Source: JAXDTI01 sp034090045 (GTDB lineage Bacteria > Actinomycetota > Actinomycetes > Actinomycetales > Actinomycetaceae). From it: a DNA stretch of 64,000 bases. Below the pieces are notes generated by a model, which was given only the letters and a program-made list of their open reading frames with translations, was not told the DNA's origin and did no database searches. The translations under genes were made by a program, and so were the position numbers. This document shows positions 1-8,323 of this stretch, piece by piece (positions within the stretch are counted from its first letter, which is position 1; every line of letters begins with the position of its first letter). Where the stretch lies: the NCBI GenBank assembly GCA_034090045.1, contig JAXDTI010000006.1:1-64000 (forward strand), given 5' to 3'.

Positions 1-2
1 AG

Positions 3-920
3 CGCGATATTATACACGGTATGCTATCTGATTCTCCAGATACGCCAAGGGATTCAACCGCCATGGCTTTCCGGGCACCCAAGACGGGCACCGTGACGTT
101 CACCGTCAAAGACGATGAACCACAGTTACGCCAGGACGGCAACACCAACGGCACAGTATGGTTGTCGCTGTATAAGAACGGGGAAGAACTACAGTCAGTA
201 GAGTTGAGCCGATCGAAGGTGACCGCCGAAGATTGGAACAACTTCACTGCCGAGAACCCGATCACGGTGAAGCAAGGAGACTATCTACGGGTGGTGGCAC
301 ATAGTGTTGGCGCACCAACCAAACCATCGCTGTGGATTTCCCCGGTGATCGAATATATCGACGTTGTGCCCAGTGTTGACCCTGACCCTGAACCGGTGGC
401 TGTGGTGGCGTTGGAGCCTGTGTGGGATGATGAGTCTGGTTCGTTCACCGTGCCGAGCGTTGAGGGGATCACCTACAGCCTGGATGGTAAGGCGTTGGCT
501 CCTGGCGGGGTTGTTGATGGTCTCGCTGGTAAACGCGTGGTCGTCACGGCGGCTGCTGGTGAGGGCTACACGTTGAGCGAGGATTCGCCGCTCGAGTTCA
601 TTCACGAATTCCCTGCGCCCAGTGTCGAACCTGACCCTGAACCTGATCCCGGTACAGACCCGGATCCGGGCGCCAATCCTGATGCTGAGCCTGGCACAAA
701 CCCGCAACCTGGGATCGGAACCGACCATGAACCTGGAAGCGGCGAACAGTCGGAACAGTCCGGCTCCAAGAAAGATGCTGACGAATTGCATCAACCTGGC
801 GCAGCACACTTGGCGGCATCCGGCAGTAACGGTACTCTGAGCCTAGCGCAAACAGCAATGGGCATTATATTCATGGGAGTGTCTATGCTGGTATTCAGAC
901 GCGCTCGATCCCGCAGATAG
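3..920 (+). CDS. C-terminal part of a cell-wall-anchored surface protein (5' end outside window)
   Basis: The frame is open from the first bases of the window, so the true start lies upstream; the first ATG inside is at 21. What remains is an extracellular beta-rich region, then a short domain (about residues 130-200) of the kind found near the C-terminus of actinomycete surface proteins (pattern 'VPSVEGITYSLDG ... GEGYTL'), then a long Asp-Pro/Glu-Pro-rich linker likely to cross the cell wall. The end has the layout of a sortase signal: a degenerate motif LAASG, a hydrophobic helix (about 20 residues) and the basic tail RRARSRR. The canonical LPXTG is not present, so anchoring by sortase is an inference; it could instead be a simple C-terminal membrane anchor. 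Probably an adhesin or other wall-exposed protein; its ligand is unknown. Confidence 0.75.
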   Translation, partial: RDIIHGMLSDSPDTPRDSTAMAFRAPKTGTVTFTVKDDEPQLRQDGNTNGTVWLSLYKNGEELQSVELSRSKVTAEDWNNFTAENPITVKQGDYLRVVAHSVGAPTKPSLWISPVIEYIDVVPSVDPDPEPVAVVALEPVWDDESGSFTVPSVEGITYSLDGKALAPGGVVDGLAGKRVVVTAAAGEGYTLSEDSPLEFIHEFPAPSVEPDPEPDPGTDPDPGANPDAEPGTNPQPGIGTDHEPGSGEQSEQSGSKKDADELHQPGAAHLAASGSNGTLSLAQTAMGIIFMGVSMLVFRRARSRR

Positions 921-931
921 CGCAACAGACT

Positions 932-1693
932 ATGGGTGACGACACGAGGAGACACTTTTTACTTCGGCTCGTTGCTGCTGCAGTAGCGTTAGCGCTGATA
1001 GTGACAGTTGGCGTTTTTATAGCGTGGCGTATCGCTGTAAAAAACTCTGCAACAGTTAGTTTGGAGATTTCACAACACCGGGTGTCTAAAGCAGAGTTCG
1101 CCTATGCGCTGAATACTGTGAGGAACGAGGTTATCCAAGAGACCGCAGGGAAGGGTTCTAGCGTCAGTAAAGATTACTGGGAATCGGAGGCTCCGGGCTC
1201 TCCCACCGCTAAAGCCGTAGACCGGGCAATTGAGGTGATTCGGCAACGCTTGGGAGTCTATGAGATCGCTGTTGAAGCAGGCATAGTGGACTCGGCGAGT
1301 TGGGATGCGATCACGGATCGAATGAGCCGGGAGAATGCCGCGCGTGAACAGAAAAAAACCGCAGGACAGATAGTGCACGGAAACCCGAACTACACTCTTG
1401 AAACCTTTATTGACACGGAGATGCGCTCGATTAAACAAAGCTACACTAGCAATACCGAAAACCCAGGTATGTCACCTACTGAGAACGACATTCAACGCTA
1501 CTACGACAACCATGAATGGACGGTGTCGGAAGATGGGTCTCCCGCCACGCTAGATCAGGTGCGAGCAAATGTTGTTCAAGAATATCGATACTCTCGATAC
1601 GATGAGCTGGTGCAGCAGCGAGTGAAAAACCAGGATATCAAGAAAGACCTCGCACAGTTACGAACGTATGCCAGCTCGCAACTGTCGGAGTGA
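932..1693 (+). CDS. Membrane-anchored SurA/PrsA-like chaperone-type protein, hypothetical
   Basis: 253 residues, starting 11 bases after the surface-protein gene, so probably co-transcribed with it. An N-terminal membrane helix (about residues 10-32) is followed by an extracytoplasmic, highly charged helical region. The segments 'HRVSKAEFAYALNTVRNEV' and 'TENDIQRYYDNHEW' resemble the N- and C-helical parts of SurA/PrsA-family foldases, but I see no parvulin catalytic domain. It may help fold or present the upstream surface protein; that role is inferred from position and faint family resemblance only. The ATG lacks a strong ribosome binding site, consistent with translational coupling. Confidence 0.6.
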   Translation: MGDDTRRHFLLRLVAAAVALALIVTVGVFIAWRIAVKNSATVSLEISQHRVSKAEFAYALNTVRNEVIQETAGKGSSVSKDYWESEAPGSPTAKAVDRAIEVIRQRLGVYEIAVEAGIVDSASWDAITDRMSRENAAREQKKTAGQIVHGNPNYTLETFIDTEMRSIKQSYTSNTENPGMSPTENDIQRYYDNHEWTVSEDGSPATLDQVRANVVQEYRYSRYDELVQQRVKNQDIKKDLAQLRTYASSQLSE

Positions 1694-1737
1694 ACCCCGA
1701 CAGCCCTAATCGAGGGGGCGACACAGGACAGAAAAGA

Positions 1738-1773
1738 GTGGCGGCCCCTATACGTGAACACAGGAGCCGCCAC
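1738..1773. terminator. Convergent hairpin terminator
   Basis: Perfect 8-bp inverted repeat GTGGCGGC (1738-1745) / GCCGCCAC (1766-1773) between two convergent genes. Read on the minus strand the hairpin is followed by a T-rich stretch (CTCTTTTC), so it could terminate the LPXTG-protein transcript and possibly the opposing one. The 20-base loop makes it weaker than a classical terminator. Confidence 0.5.
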
Positions 1774-1777
1774 ACCA

Positions 1778-2284
1778 TCACACGGTTCTACGGCGCTGAC
1801 TTTTCACAGCTGCACCTGCAACGGCAAGAATAGCCGCCAAACCGAGTGCCCCAGAGGCGCTGGCACCTGTTCGAGGGAGATCTCCTTTAGCGCCTTGCGA
1901 CTTCTCAGAGCTTGGCGATTTCTCGGCGTCCCCATCGTTGTGGTCAGACCCATCGCTTGGGTCAGGAACAGGCTTTTCCGCTTGTCCTCCGGCTACGGCC
2001 TGTTGATAGGCGGAGTGTTGCTGCTGAAGGAGCCGAACCGCCTCACATACGGCACGTTCTTTCGGGTGGTCGCTGTCTTTGCACAGTTCTTGACTGGCAG
2101 CACAGTAGGAGGCTGTCACAACCGCTTGTTCCCGGTCGCTATCCGATCGGGCTTGAGGGGAGGCTTCTGGCGTGCAATCAGCCGTGTTGTTACGCCAAAA
2201 ATCAGGACCGATAGCTGTTTCGCCGCTGCCACAGCGAAAATACCCGCGGCAATACCAATGACGCTAAAAAAATGCTTTAGGCAT
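1778..2284 (-). pseudogene. LPXTG cell-wall protein with out-of-frame signal peptide
   Basis: The C-terminal 113 codons (GTG at 2119 to 1778) end with a classical sorting signal: LPRTG, a hydrophobic Ala/Leu/Val stretch and the tail KSQRRR. Upstream the same frame stays open to 2263 and looks like a mature secreted domain (Cys-containing, '...PDFWRNNTADCTPEAS...'). A good start, ATG at 2284 preceded by AAGGA, is followed by seven T (A7 on the + strand, 2266-2272) and then an in-frame TAG (2266-2264). Shifting frame by one base in this T run gives a convincing signal peptide starting MPKAFFSVIGIAAGIFAV, but a second shift near 2225-2240 is needed to rejoin the LPXTG frame. So either a pseudogene with two indels or a gene with a variable homopolymer and a second error. 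Confidence 0.65.
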
Positions 2285-2497
2285 CAGATTCCTTAGCGCA
2301 GTATTTCTCGCGCCTTTCCTGCGCATAAGCTTCGTTGCCCCACCCTGAATCAAAAGTAATTTAGCCGGTTGCTCGTCCAACCCGACACAACCATTATGGG
2401 CGTGTCGTTGAAGCTATAGCCATTCACGTGCAGGTTCAAACCCGTGACAGTTACCGGGCTATTACAGTTCGGCACCCGGCTGCGGGATAATGATGCT

Positions 2498-3316
2498 GTG
2501 ATTGTAAAAACCTGCGAAACCCGGCTGGGCCCTATTCGATATTGGGTAAATCCCGATGCTGAGTATCCGGACGTGCAGCTGGTGTTCCTCCCGGGGCTGA
2601 CAGCCGACAATAGATTGTTTAACGAACAGGTGCGGTTCTTTGCCGGTAACTATCCGACCCTGGTTTGGGACGCGCCCGGGCACGCCGCATCCCACCCTTT
2701 TAACCTCACTTTTTCGCTGGCAGATGAGGCCCGCTGGTTACACGAAATCCTGGAAACTGTAGGTTTCAACCGCCCGGTCATTATCGGCCAGTCAATGGGT
2801 GGCTATGTCGGACAGGCCTATCTGCAAGAGTATCCTGAGCAGCTAGCCGGATTCGTCTCTATTGATTCGGCACCGCTGCAACGCAGTTACATAACCTCCG
2901 CGGAGCTGTGGCTAATGGGGCGGATGGAACCCGTATATCGCCTATATCCGTGGCGGCTGCTGTTGCGCCACGGATCCAAGGGTGTCGCCTCCACACCGCA
3001 GGGGCAAGCCCTGATGCGAGAAATGATGCTCGTCTATGACGGCGACCAGGCTCGGTACGCAAGCCTGGCGGGGCACGGTTATCGGATACTCGCCGAGGCG
3101 ATAGCGGCCGACCTGCCTTACCGGATAGACTGCCCCGCAATGTTGATTTGTGGGGAAAAGGACAGGGCCGGCGCTACACGCAGGTATAACCGGGCGTGGC
3201 ACGCGAAAACCGGGATACCCTTGAAATGGGTTAAAGGTGCCGGTCACAACGCCAACACCGACCAGCCCGAAATAGTTAACCACCTGATCGCCGAATTTGT
3301 TGAGGCTCTCCGGTAG
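2498..3316 (+). CDS. Alpha/beta hydrolase
   Basis: Cytoplasmic alpha/beta-hydrolase fold enzyme of about 272 residues. It shows the oxyanion region 'FLPGLTADNR', 'WDAPGHAAS', the nucleophile elbow GQSMGG (Ser about residue 99 from this start), an acid in 'LICGEKDRAG' and the catalytic His in 'VKGAGHNANTDQPE'. This is the complete Ser-Asp-His triad of the family; substrate unknown. The start is uncertain: GTG at 2498 has a GGGA 11 bases upstream and sits just before the conserved core, while an earlier GTG at 2444 would add 18 residues that look non-conserved. Monocistronic; downstream lies the decayed DUF2975-XRE pair. Confidence 0.8.
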   Translation: MIVKTCETRLGPIRYWVNPDAEYPDVQLVFLPGLTADNRLFNEQVRFFAGNYPTLVWDAPGHAASHPFNLTFSLADEARWLHEILETVGFNRPVIIGQSMGGYVGQAYLQEYPEQLAGFVSIDSAPLQRSYITSAELWLMGRMEPVYRLYPWRLLLRHGSKGVASTPQGQALMREMMLVYDGDQARYASLAGHGYRILAEAIAADLPYRIDCPAMLICGEKDRAGATRRYNRAWHAKTGIPLKWVKGAGHNANTDQPEIVNHLIAEFVEALR

Positions 3317-3345
3317 TGTCATCCCCATCCGCAACCCACACAAAC

Positions 3346-3513
3346 CTATTGACAAAGATCTCACGTCTCGCGCAACCCTACTCGATTCTCGGTATCCTGA
3401 CGCTTGCCTGTTTCCAAGTGGCGGCGATCGGTTTCGCGTGAATAACCTATATGGCGTTGTAAGCTTTCAGTCATGAACGCGCGGCACGCGAAGAACTGGA
3501 GGCGATGATTTGA
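3346..3513 (+). pseudogene. Remnant of a DUF2975-like membrane protein gene
   Basis: One frame reads as the C-terminal part of a small membrane protein: 'KISRLAQPYSILGILTLACF', then 'QVAAIGFA', stop, 'ITYMAL', stop, then 'ERAAREELEAMI' and a final TGA that overlaps the next gene's start. Two internal in-frame stops (at the TGA after 'GFA' and the TAA after 'MAL') break it. DUF2975 membrane proteins are commonly paired with a tiny XRE-type regulator that overlaps them by a few bases, exactly as here. The identification rests on this arrangement plus the hydrophobic and charged-tail pattern. Confidence 0.45.
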
Positions 3514-3727
3514 TTAAAATAAATCTGAACGTGCTACTGGTCGAGGGGGCATCTCTGTCACGGATTTCGCTGAAGCGGTAGGTGTCAGGCCCGCGAACAT
3601 CGCGGTGTGAAAAAAAACGGCAGAGCCAAGGCGATTCGTTTCAACCACCCTGGACGCTATCTGCAAACCCCTAAATTGTGCTGTCAGTGACGTGCTGGAA
3701 TACACCCGCGATGAACCCGAGCGATAA
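3510..3727 (+). pseudogene. Frameshifted small XRE/Cro-family regulator (YozG-like)
   Basis: A TTG start at 3510 with GGAGG upstream begins 'IKINLNVLLVE'. Different frames then supply the rest of a textbook compact Cro-type helix-turn-helix: 'GISVTDFAEAVGVRPANIAV', a lost Leu codon and 'KNGRAKAIRF', then 'TLDAICKPLNCAVSDVLEY' followed by TAA at 3725. At least three frameshifts or stops are needed to read it through: after the VEG codons, at the TGA preceding the A-run near 3610, and after 'RF'. Intact relatives are 65-75 residues and regulate their own DUF2975 partner. This copy is inactive unless there are sequencing errors. Confidence 0.6.
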
Positions 3728-3794
3728 TCCGCCTCTCGGGTAACCCGGCAGCCGCAACGGTTCCGGGCAGAGACGCTCAGGAAACTATATGGCC

Positions 3795-5321
3795 CTAATC
3801 GCGGATTATTCGCCAAGCTATGAACGTGGCCAACAAAAGTATTCCGGTAGAGACAAAAGCGACAGTCTGCGTGGCGTGCGAAAAAGCCGCCTGCGCTATC
3901 GGGAAAAACCGCTCGTCATCACGTCCTAGCGCGGCGGCGGCCGTAGCTAAAGACTCGCGTAATGCTTCTCGCGTGTCAGCCGGCGTGGCGGCAGGTATTA
4001 CGAGATATGCCCGATAGAGCGCAGTGTGCAGGGAACCGAGTACGCCAATACCGAGAGCGACCCCGAGCTCATAGGCGGTCTCCGAAATCGATGATGCGGC
4101 TCCGGCTCGTGACGGGGGAGCGGCAGAAACCACCGCATCTGTGGAGAGCGTGACCGCAATACCGGTGCCCATGCCGATAACCACCAAACCGATAGCGAGG
4201 TAAAGGAACTCGCTGGTGTTCACCATGAGAGCCAGCCACACTAAACCCAGGGCGGATAATCCCAGCCCGAGAGCAATGCCGCGCCCCAAACCTATCCGGC
4301 GCATAATCCATCCGATAACTGCAACCACCATTACGGAAGCCAGAGTTGCCGGCATCTCGGCCAGTCCCGCCTGCAGCGGCGAATACCCCCGGACGAGCTG
4401 CAGGTACTGCGAGAAAAAGAACAGCACCCCGAAAAAAGCGAAAACCGTTAAAAGGTTGGCGAAAACCGCTCCCGAAAACTTCGGGATCCGAAAGAGCGCA
4501 GTATCCAGCATCGGGGTTTCGATGACACGTCCGCGCCGCAAAAACAGATAGCCACACAGTGAAGAAATCAGAATTGCTAACACTATTTTCACGGTAAAAC
4601 CGTGGCTGAACAGTTCCTTGACCGCATATATGAAAGGCACGATCGTCAGGAACGACAGCAACGACGACAACAGGTCTACTGTTATCGGTACAGTTGATTT
4701 CGATTCGGGCAGCAGTATTACCCCTGTGACCAGTATTATCACGATTATTGGCACGTTTATCAGGAATACCGAACCCCACCAAAAATGTTCAAGTAGTGCT
4801 CCACCAACCAGCGGCCCTATCGCACCCCCGGCGGTGGCTCCCGCCGACATGATCGCTATCGCGCGGGTGCGTTGCTGCTGGTTCGGAAACAGGTTTCGGA
4901 TTATTGACAGGGTTGAAGGCATGATTGTGGCGCCCGCAACCCCGAGCAGTGCCCGGGCAATAATCAGAATCGGGGCTGACTGGGCAAAAGCGGCGATCGT
5001 CGAGGCGACACCGAAAGCCGCCGCACCGACCAGCAGTATCCGTTTCCGTCCCAGACGGTCAGCGAGATTGCCCATCGTTACCAGCAGCCCTGCCAACACG
5101 AAAGAATAGATGTCGCCGATCCACAGTATTTCGGCAGCACTCGGGGAAAGGTCGGCGGTTAGTGCCGGAATCGCCAGGTAAAGTACCGTCCCATCGACAC
5201 AGATCAGCGTCACCGCCAGAACCAAGATTCCGAGTGCGGCACCTGGGCGCCAACCCGTGACTTTGTTGGTTCCGCTGTCAGTCTCGCCGTTGCTGTCGTT
5301 TTCGTTGGGATGCATAGCCAC
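3795..5321 (-). CDS. MFS multidrug exporter, 14-TM DHA2 family
   Basis: 508-residue major facilitator of the QacA/SmvA/LfrA type (drug:proton antiporter 2). It has the family motifs 'DGTVLYLAIPAL' in TM1, 'GNLADRLGRKR' (motif A) after TM2 and the antiporter motif in TM5 around 'GATAGGAIGPLVGG'. Expected to export cationic drugs, dyes or biocides in exchange for protons at the cytoplasmic membrane. It is the third gene of the run marR - MFS - MFS, 60 bases after the second, so control by the MarR protein at 7300-7806 is likely. GTG at 5321 or ATG at 5315 could be the start. Confidence 0.88.
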   Translation of the reverse strand: MAMHPNENDSNGETDSGTNKVTGWRPGAALGILVLAVTLICVDGTVLYLAIPALTADLSPSAAEILWIGDIYSFVLAGLLVTMGNLADRLGRKRILLVGAAAFGVASTIAAFAQSAPILIIARALLGVAGATIMPSTLSIIRNLFPNQQQRTRAIAIMSAGATAGGAIGPLVGGALLEHFWWGSVFLINVPIIVIILVTGVILLPESKSTVPITVDLLSSLLSFLTIVPFIYAVKELFSHGFTVKIVLAILISSLCGYLFLRRGRVIETPMLDTALFRIPKFSGAVFANLLTVFAFFGVLFFFSQYLQLVRGYSPLQAGLAEMPATLASVMVVAVIGWIMRRIGLGRGIALGLGLSALGLVWLALMVNTSEFLYLAIGLVVIGMGTGIAVTLSTDAVVSAAPPSRAGAASSISETAYELGVALGIGVLGSLHTALYRAYLVIPAATPADTREALRESLATAAAALGRDDERFFPIAQAAFSHATQTVAFVSTGILLLATFIAWRIIRD

Positions 5322-5381
5322 AATGGTAACTGACAGCTTTCCTCAGCAATATTTCCCCAAACGGGGTCACCACGGAGACGT

Positions 5382-7280
5382 TTACTCTGCGCGACGAGTA
5401 GTGGAGGATAGCGTCTCGGAGTCTATTATGCGTTTCGAAGGCAGACCGACAAGCAGCAGCAAACCGACCGCTGACACAATCGTGTAGAACCAGAACATCC
5501 TGGTGAAGCCCCTATTCAGCTCCAGCTGGAAAGTTGATTCAATCCGGGAGGCAGAAGCGTCTATTTCCTTGAAATAATCCGTGCGCGACTGCTCCAGAGC
5601 GTCCTCGGCGCCGGCGAGCGCCCGATCTAGAGCGGCGGTTCGCATCGGCTCCGGCATCCCCGCCATCTGGGCGTTAATCTGGTCTTGAACAGCGGTTCGC
5701 ATTGCCGATTCCATGTCGCCGGTATTGTGGTCAAACATATAGGTTGCCAGTTCCTTTGAACGCTCCACGATATTCGTAACATCAGCTGTTCGGATCCGGT
5801 TTTCCAGGTCATCAGGCAGATCGGAGACTTCGAAACTGCCCATAGTTGCGCTCATGCCGGTGTCGGAGTGCGCGGAACTGGCTGCCGACATTGCGGGCGG
5901 CTGATACTTCGGCATCGCGTTCATCACGGAGGGACCCAGCCCACCCATCGCGGTCGCCAACAAACCAACCAGGATTGCCGGAGCCAGTGTGGTACCAACC
6001 GAACGGATCAGGCTCAAGGTTGCCTGACCGGAATTCGCGTCCCGCTCAGGTACCAGATACAACACCAGGTAGGTCAGTGGTGCCCCCATCAGGAAGCCGA
6101 GCCCCAACCCCATTATTGCGATAGAGATCGCAGCCGACCAAAAACCAGGGTGGGGACCGGCCCAAAAAATCAGCATCAGACCGGCGATTACTGATCCGGC
6201 TAAACCTATACCGAGCACCACGCGCGGGCCGTGCTTGTCGGTGAGTCTGCCTGAAATCGGGGCGCCGACAGCGGTCGCCAAACCGATAATGATTGTCGGG
6301 TAGCCGCCCGCGCCAGTGGGAAGCCGCATCGAGTTTTCCGCGAATTGTGGAATAAACATCAGGCTCATCATCAGAATGCCAGAAATTGCACTGATCAGGA
6401 GGGTCGCTGTCATCGGCACGGTCGCGAAATAGTCAAAATTGATGATAGGGTTCCCGTCACGTCGCGCCACCGCCCGCTCCCAGACCCAGAACAGCGGAGC
6501 CAATACCAGGAAAATCAGCAGCGCTACCCACACGTTTGTGTCCCGTAGTGACTCTCCTGTCTGTGTAAAGTCCAGGTGCTGGAATGCCCACAGTAGCGCC
6601 GACATCATCACCACCAGCATCACGATGCCAAACAGATCCAGGCGTCTAGAGTCATGGGACTTCTGTTTCGGTAACGCCCACACGCCGAGTGCCAACACCG
6701 CAATCGCAATCGGTATGTTGATGTAGAAAATCCACTGCCAGTTTTCTCTACCTGCGATATCCAGGATCAGCGACCCCAGCGAGCCGCCAAACACCGAGGC
6801 TACACCGTAAACCATGCCGACCAGGCCGAGCGCCATGCCGCGTTTTGCTACCGGCACAATCGTTCCGACCGCCGCGGTGGCTACCGGCATCATGCCGCCA
6901 CCTCCGATTGCCTGAATCACACGCGAAACCAGCAGCAGCCCGAACGAACTGAAGTCCTGCGCCAGGCCACACCCCAAGGAGCCGATACCAAAAAGCCCGA
7001 TAGCCAGCATATACACTGGTTTACGACCGATCAGATCCGCAACCTTTCCGATAATCGGGATGCCCGCCGCGTAAGCCAGCGTGTAAATCGTGAACACCCA
7101 CACGCCGGTCTGCTCAGGCACGCCGAGACTGTTTTGGATGACGGTACGCGCCGGGTTGATGATTCCCATGTCGAGAGCACCCATCCCAATACCGGCCAGG
7201 TAGAGAGCCAGAATCAGACCCCAACGTTTCGGTGGCGCCTCAATGTTGTCGTTGGCGGAGGCGCTTGCTGTTTCAGACAT
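5382..7280 (-). CDS. MFS multidrug exporter with large extracytoplasmic insert
   Basis: 632 residues, well above the usual 470-520 of DHA2 exporters. The N-terminal part has 'DMGIINPARTVI', motif A 'GKVADLIGRKP' and the TM5 region 'VYGVASVFGGSLG'. The extra length is one block of roughly 130 residues (about 455-590) between the last two membrane helices. It is rich in Ala, Met, Glu and Asp, is predicted helical and has no Cys, so it probably lies outside the membrane. The gene follows marR by 19 bases and is presumably repressed by it. Substrate unknown; drug or toxic-compound export is inferred from the family and the MarR link. Confidence 0.85.
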   Translation of the reverse strand: MSETASASANDNIEAPPKRWGLILALYLAGIGMGALDMGIINPARTVIQNSLGVPEQTGVWVFTIYTLAYAAGIPIIGKVADLIGRKPVYMLAIGLFGIGSLGCGLAQDFSSFGLLLVSRVIQAIGGGGMMPVATAAVGTIVPVAKRGMALGLVGMVYGVASVFGGSLGSLILDIAGRENWQWIFYINIPIAIAVLALGVWALPKQKSHDSRRLDLFGIVMLVVMMSALLWAFQHLDFTQTGESLRDTNVWVALLIFLVLAPLFWVWERAVARRDGNPIINFDYFATVPMTATLLISAISGILMMSLMFIPQFAENSMRLPTGAGGYPTIIIGLATAVGAPISGRLTDKHGPRVVLGIGLAGSVIAGLMLIFWAGPHPGFWSAAISIAIMGLGLGFLMGAPLTYLVLYLVPERDANSGQATLSLIRSVGTTLAPAILVGLLATAMGGLGPSVMNAMPKYQPPAMSAASSAHSDTGMSATMGSFEVSDLPDDLENRIRTADVTNIVERSKELATYMFDHNTGDMESAMRTAVQDQINAQMAGMPEPMRTAALDRALAGAEDALEQSRTDYFKEIDASASRIESTFQLELNRGFTRMFWFYTIVSAVGLLLLVGLPSKRIIDSETLSSTTRRAE

Positions 7281-7299
7281 TTAGTTCTCCATGGTTGTG

Positions 7300-7806
7300 T
7301 CAGACAGGCAGAATTTTTTGTTGTTGCTGCTTTCTGTGGTGGTCGTGGGCGAAACTGTCGGTCAGTTCGGTCAGCATCTCGATGAAATTCTCCACTTCCG
7401 TGTCGCTGCGATTGACGAAAACCCTACCCACGTATTCATCCAGCGGGTCGGCCAGGCTGTGTCCGTGAACCCCGCCTGATTCCGAGATTCGCAGCACTGT
7501 GCGGCGCCGATCGTCGGGGTCGGTTTCGCGTGTGACATATTCCATATCGACTAGGCGATCGGTCAGGTAGCTTACCGCGGAGCGAGTGACATGCAGGTTC
7601 TTTGCTAACTCGGAGGGGGAGAGCGGGTGGCCGGAGATTTCAGCCTGCCAGATCTGCAGCAGTGCACTGCCGTCCTTTCCGTGTAGCCCCAGTTCGGAAG
7701 AATAATTGGCGACCGTGGCATTAGCGGTGAACACCAGGCGGTGAAACTGGAACACCAGGTTTTTGGAGAGTTCTCGACGGGTGGGACGAGGCTCGGAAAC
7801 AGACAT
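7300..7806 (-). CDS. MarR-family transcriptional regulator
   Basis: 168 residues with the MarR winged helix: recognition region 'LSPSELAKNLHVTRSAVSYLTDRLV' spread over residues about 75-100 and the wing 'RETDPDDRRRTVLRIS'. Helices at both ends form the dimer interface; the tail is His/Gln-rich. MarR proteins repress neighbouring exporter genes and are released by the exporter's substrates. Here it leads an operon with two MFS exporters, and a perfect palindrome lies just upstream of its start, supporting autorepression. Confidence 0.88.
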   Translation of the reverse strand: MSVSEPRPTRRELSKNLVFQFHRLVFTANATVANYSSELGLHGKDGSALLQIWQAEISGHPLSPSELAKNLHVTRSAVSYLTDRLVDMEYVTRETDPDDRRRTVLRISESGGVHGHSLADPLDEYVGRVFVNRSDTEVENFIEMLTELTDSFAHDHHRKQQQQKILPV

Positions 7807-7826
7807 AAAGTTAATAATATGAATAG

Positions 7827-7839
7827 TTAAGTATCTTAA
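7827..7839. promoter_or_regulatory. Probable MarR operator
   Basis: Perfect palindrome TTAAG-TAT-CTTAA in the 72-base divergent region between marR (start 7806) and the membrane-protein gene at 7879. The size and AT-rich symmetry fit MarR-family half-sites. Its position 21 bases before the marR start fits autorepression, and it could also affect the divergent gene. Confidence 0.55.
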
Positions 7840-7878
7840 TCAAATTATTGGTGGTGAGCGTGTCGATATAATGCCGGT

Positions 7879-8307
7879 ATGGGGCAGACAGAACAAAAAA
7901 CGTGGAAATTCCCCGGCGTTGAGGAGCCGTACCGCACCAGCCTCCAGTACACCCCCTATTTCATTTCAGCCCTCGCCTACCTCGTGGTGCCGCTACTGAT
8001 AGCCTGGCTCGTTCCTGCGGATATCGCGGTACTTTTTGCCCTTGTCTACCTGCCTATCGTCTCGGTTCTTCTCGGAGTGCTGGATGCGTTGATGTTTCGT
8101 TTCACCTGGGCGTATGCGGTTATTTCAGGCGTGTTCTTTTGGTTTGCGACCCGCTATGCTTTTGCTGACTCAGCCGCCGTCTACCTGATCGCAGTGCTGC
8201 CCTGTATTCTCGCTGGAGACTGGGTGGCGAGCCGCATCAAGCTATCTCGCCACCACCGTGACCGGTCTCCCATCCAGACCTCAACCTCGCCTGCAGCCGA
8301 ACGATAA
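7879..8307 (+). CDS. Small integral membrane protein, unknown function
   Basis: 142 residues with four likely membrane helices (about 25-45, 50-70, 77-95 and 98-118) and a basic cytoplasmic tail. I do not recognise a family. It is divergent from marR and its promoter overlaps the probable MarR operator, so it may belong to the same regulon. A second unknown membrane protein starts 16 bases downstream, suggesting a two-gene unit. Confidence 0.65.
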   Translation: MGQTEQKTWKFPGVEEPYRTSLQYTPYFISALAYLVVPLLIAWLVPADIAVLFALVYLPIVSVLLGVLDALMFRFTWAYAVISGVFFWFATRYAFADSAAVYLIAVLPCILAGDWVASRIKLSRHHRDRSPIQTSTSPAAER

Positions 8308-8323
8308 ACGGGGGCAGAAACCG

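Noticed and set aside
4069..4782. A 237-codon minus-strand ORF inside the MFS gene
   Set aside because: Alternative frame of the intact exporter gene; no domain and no start signal.
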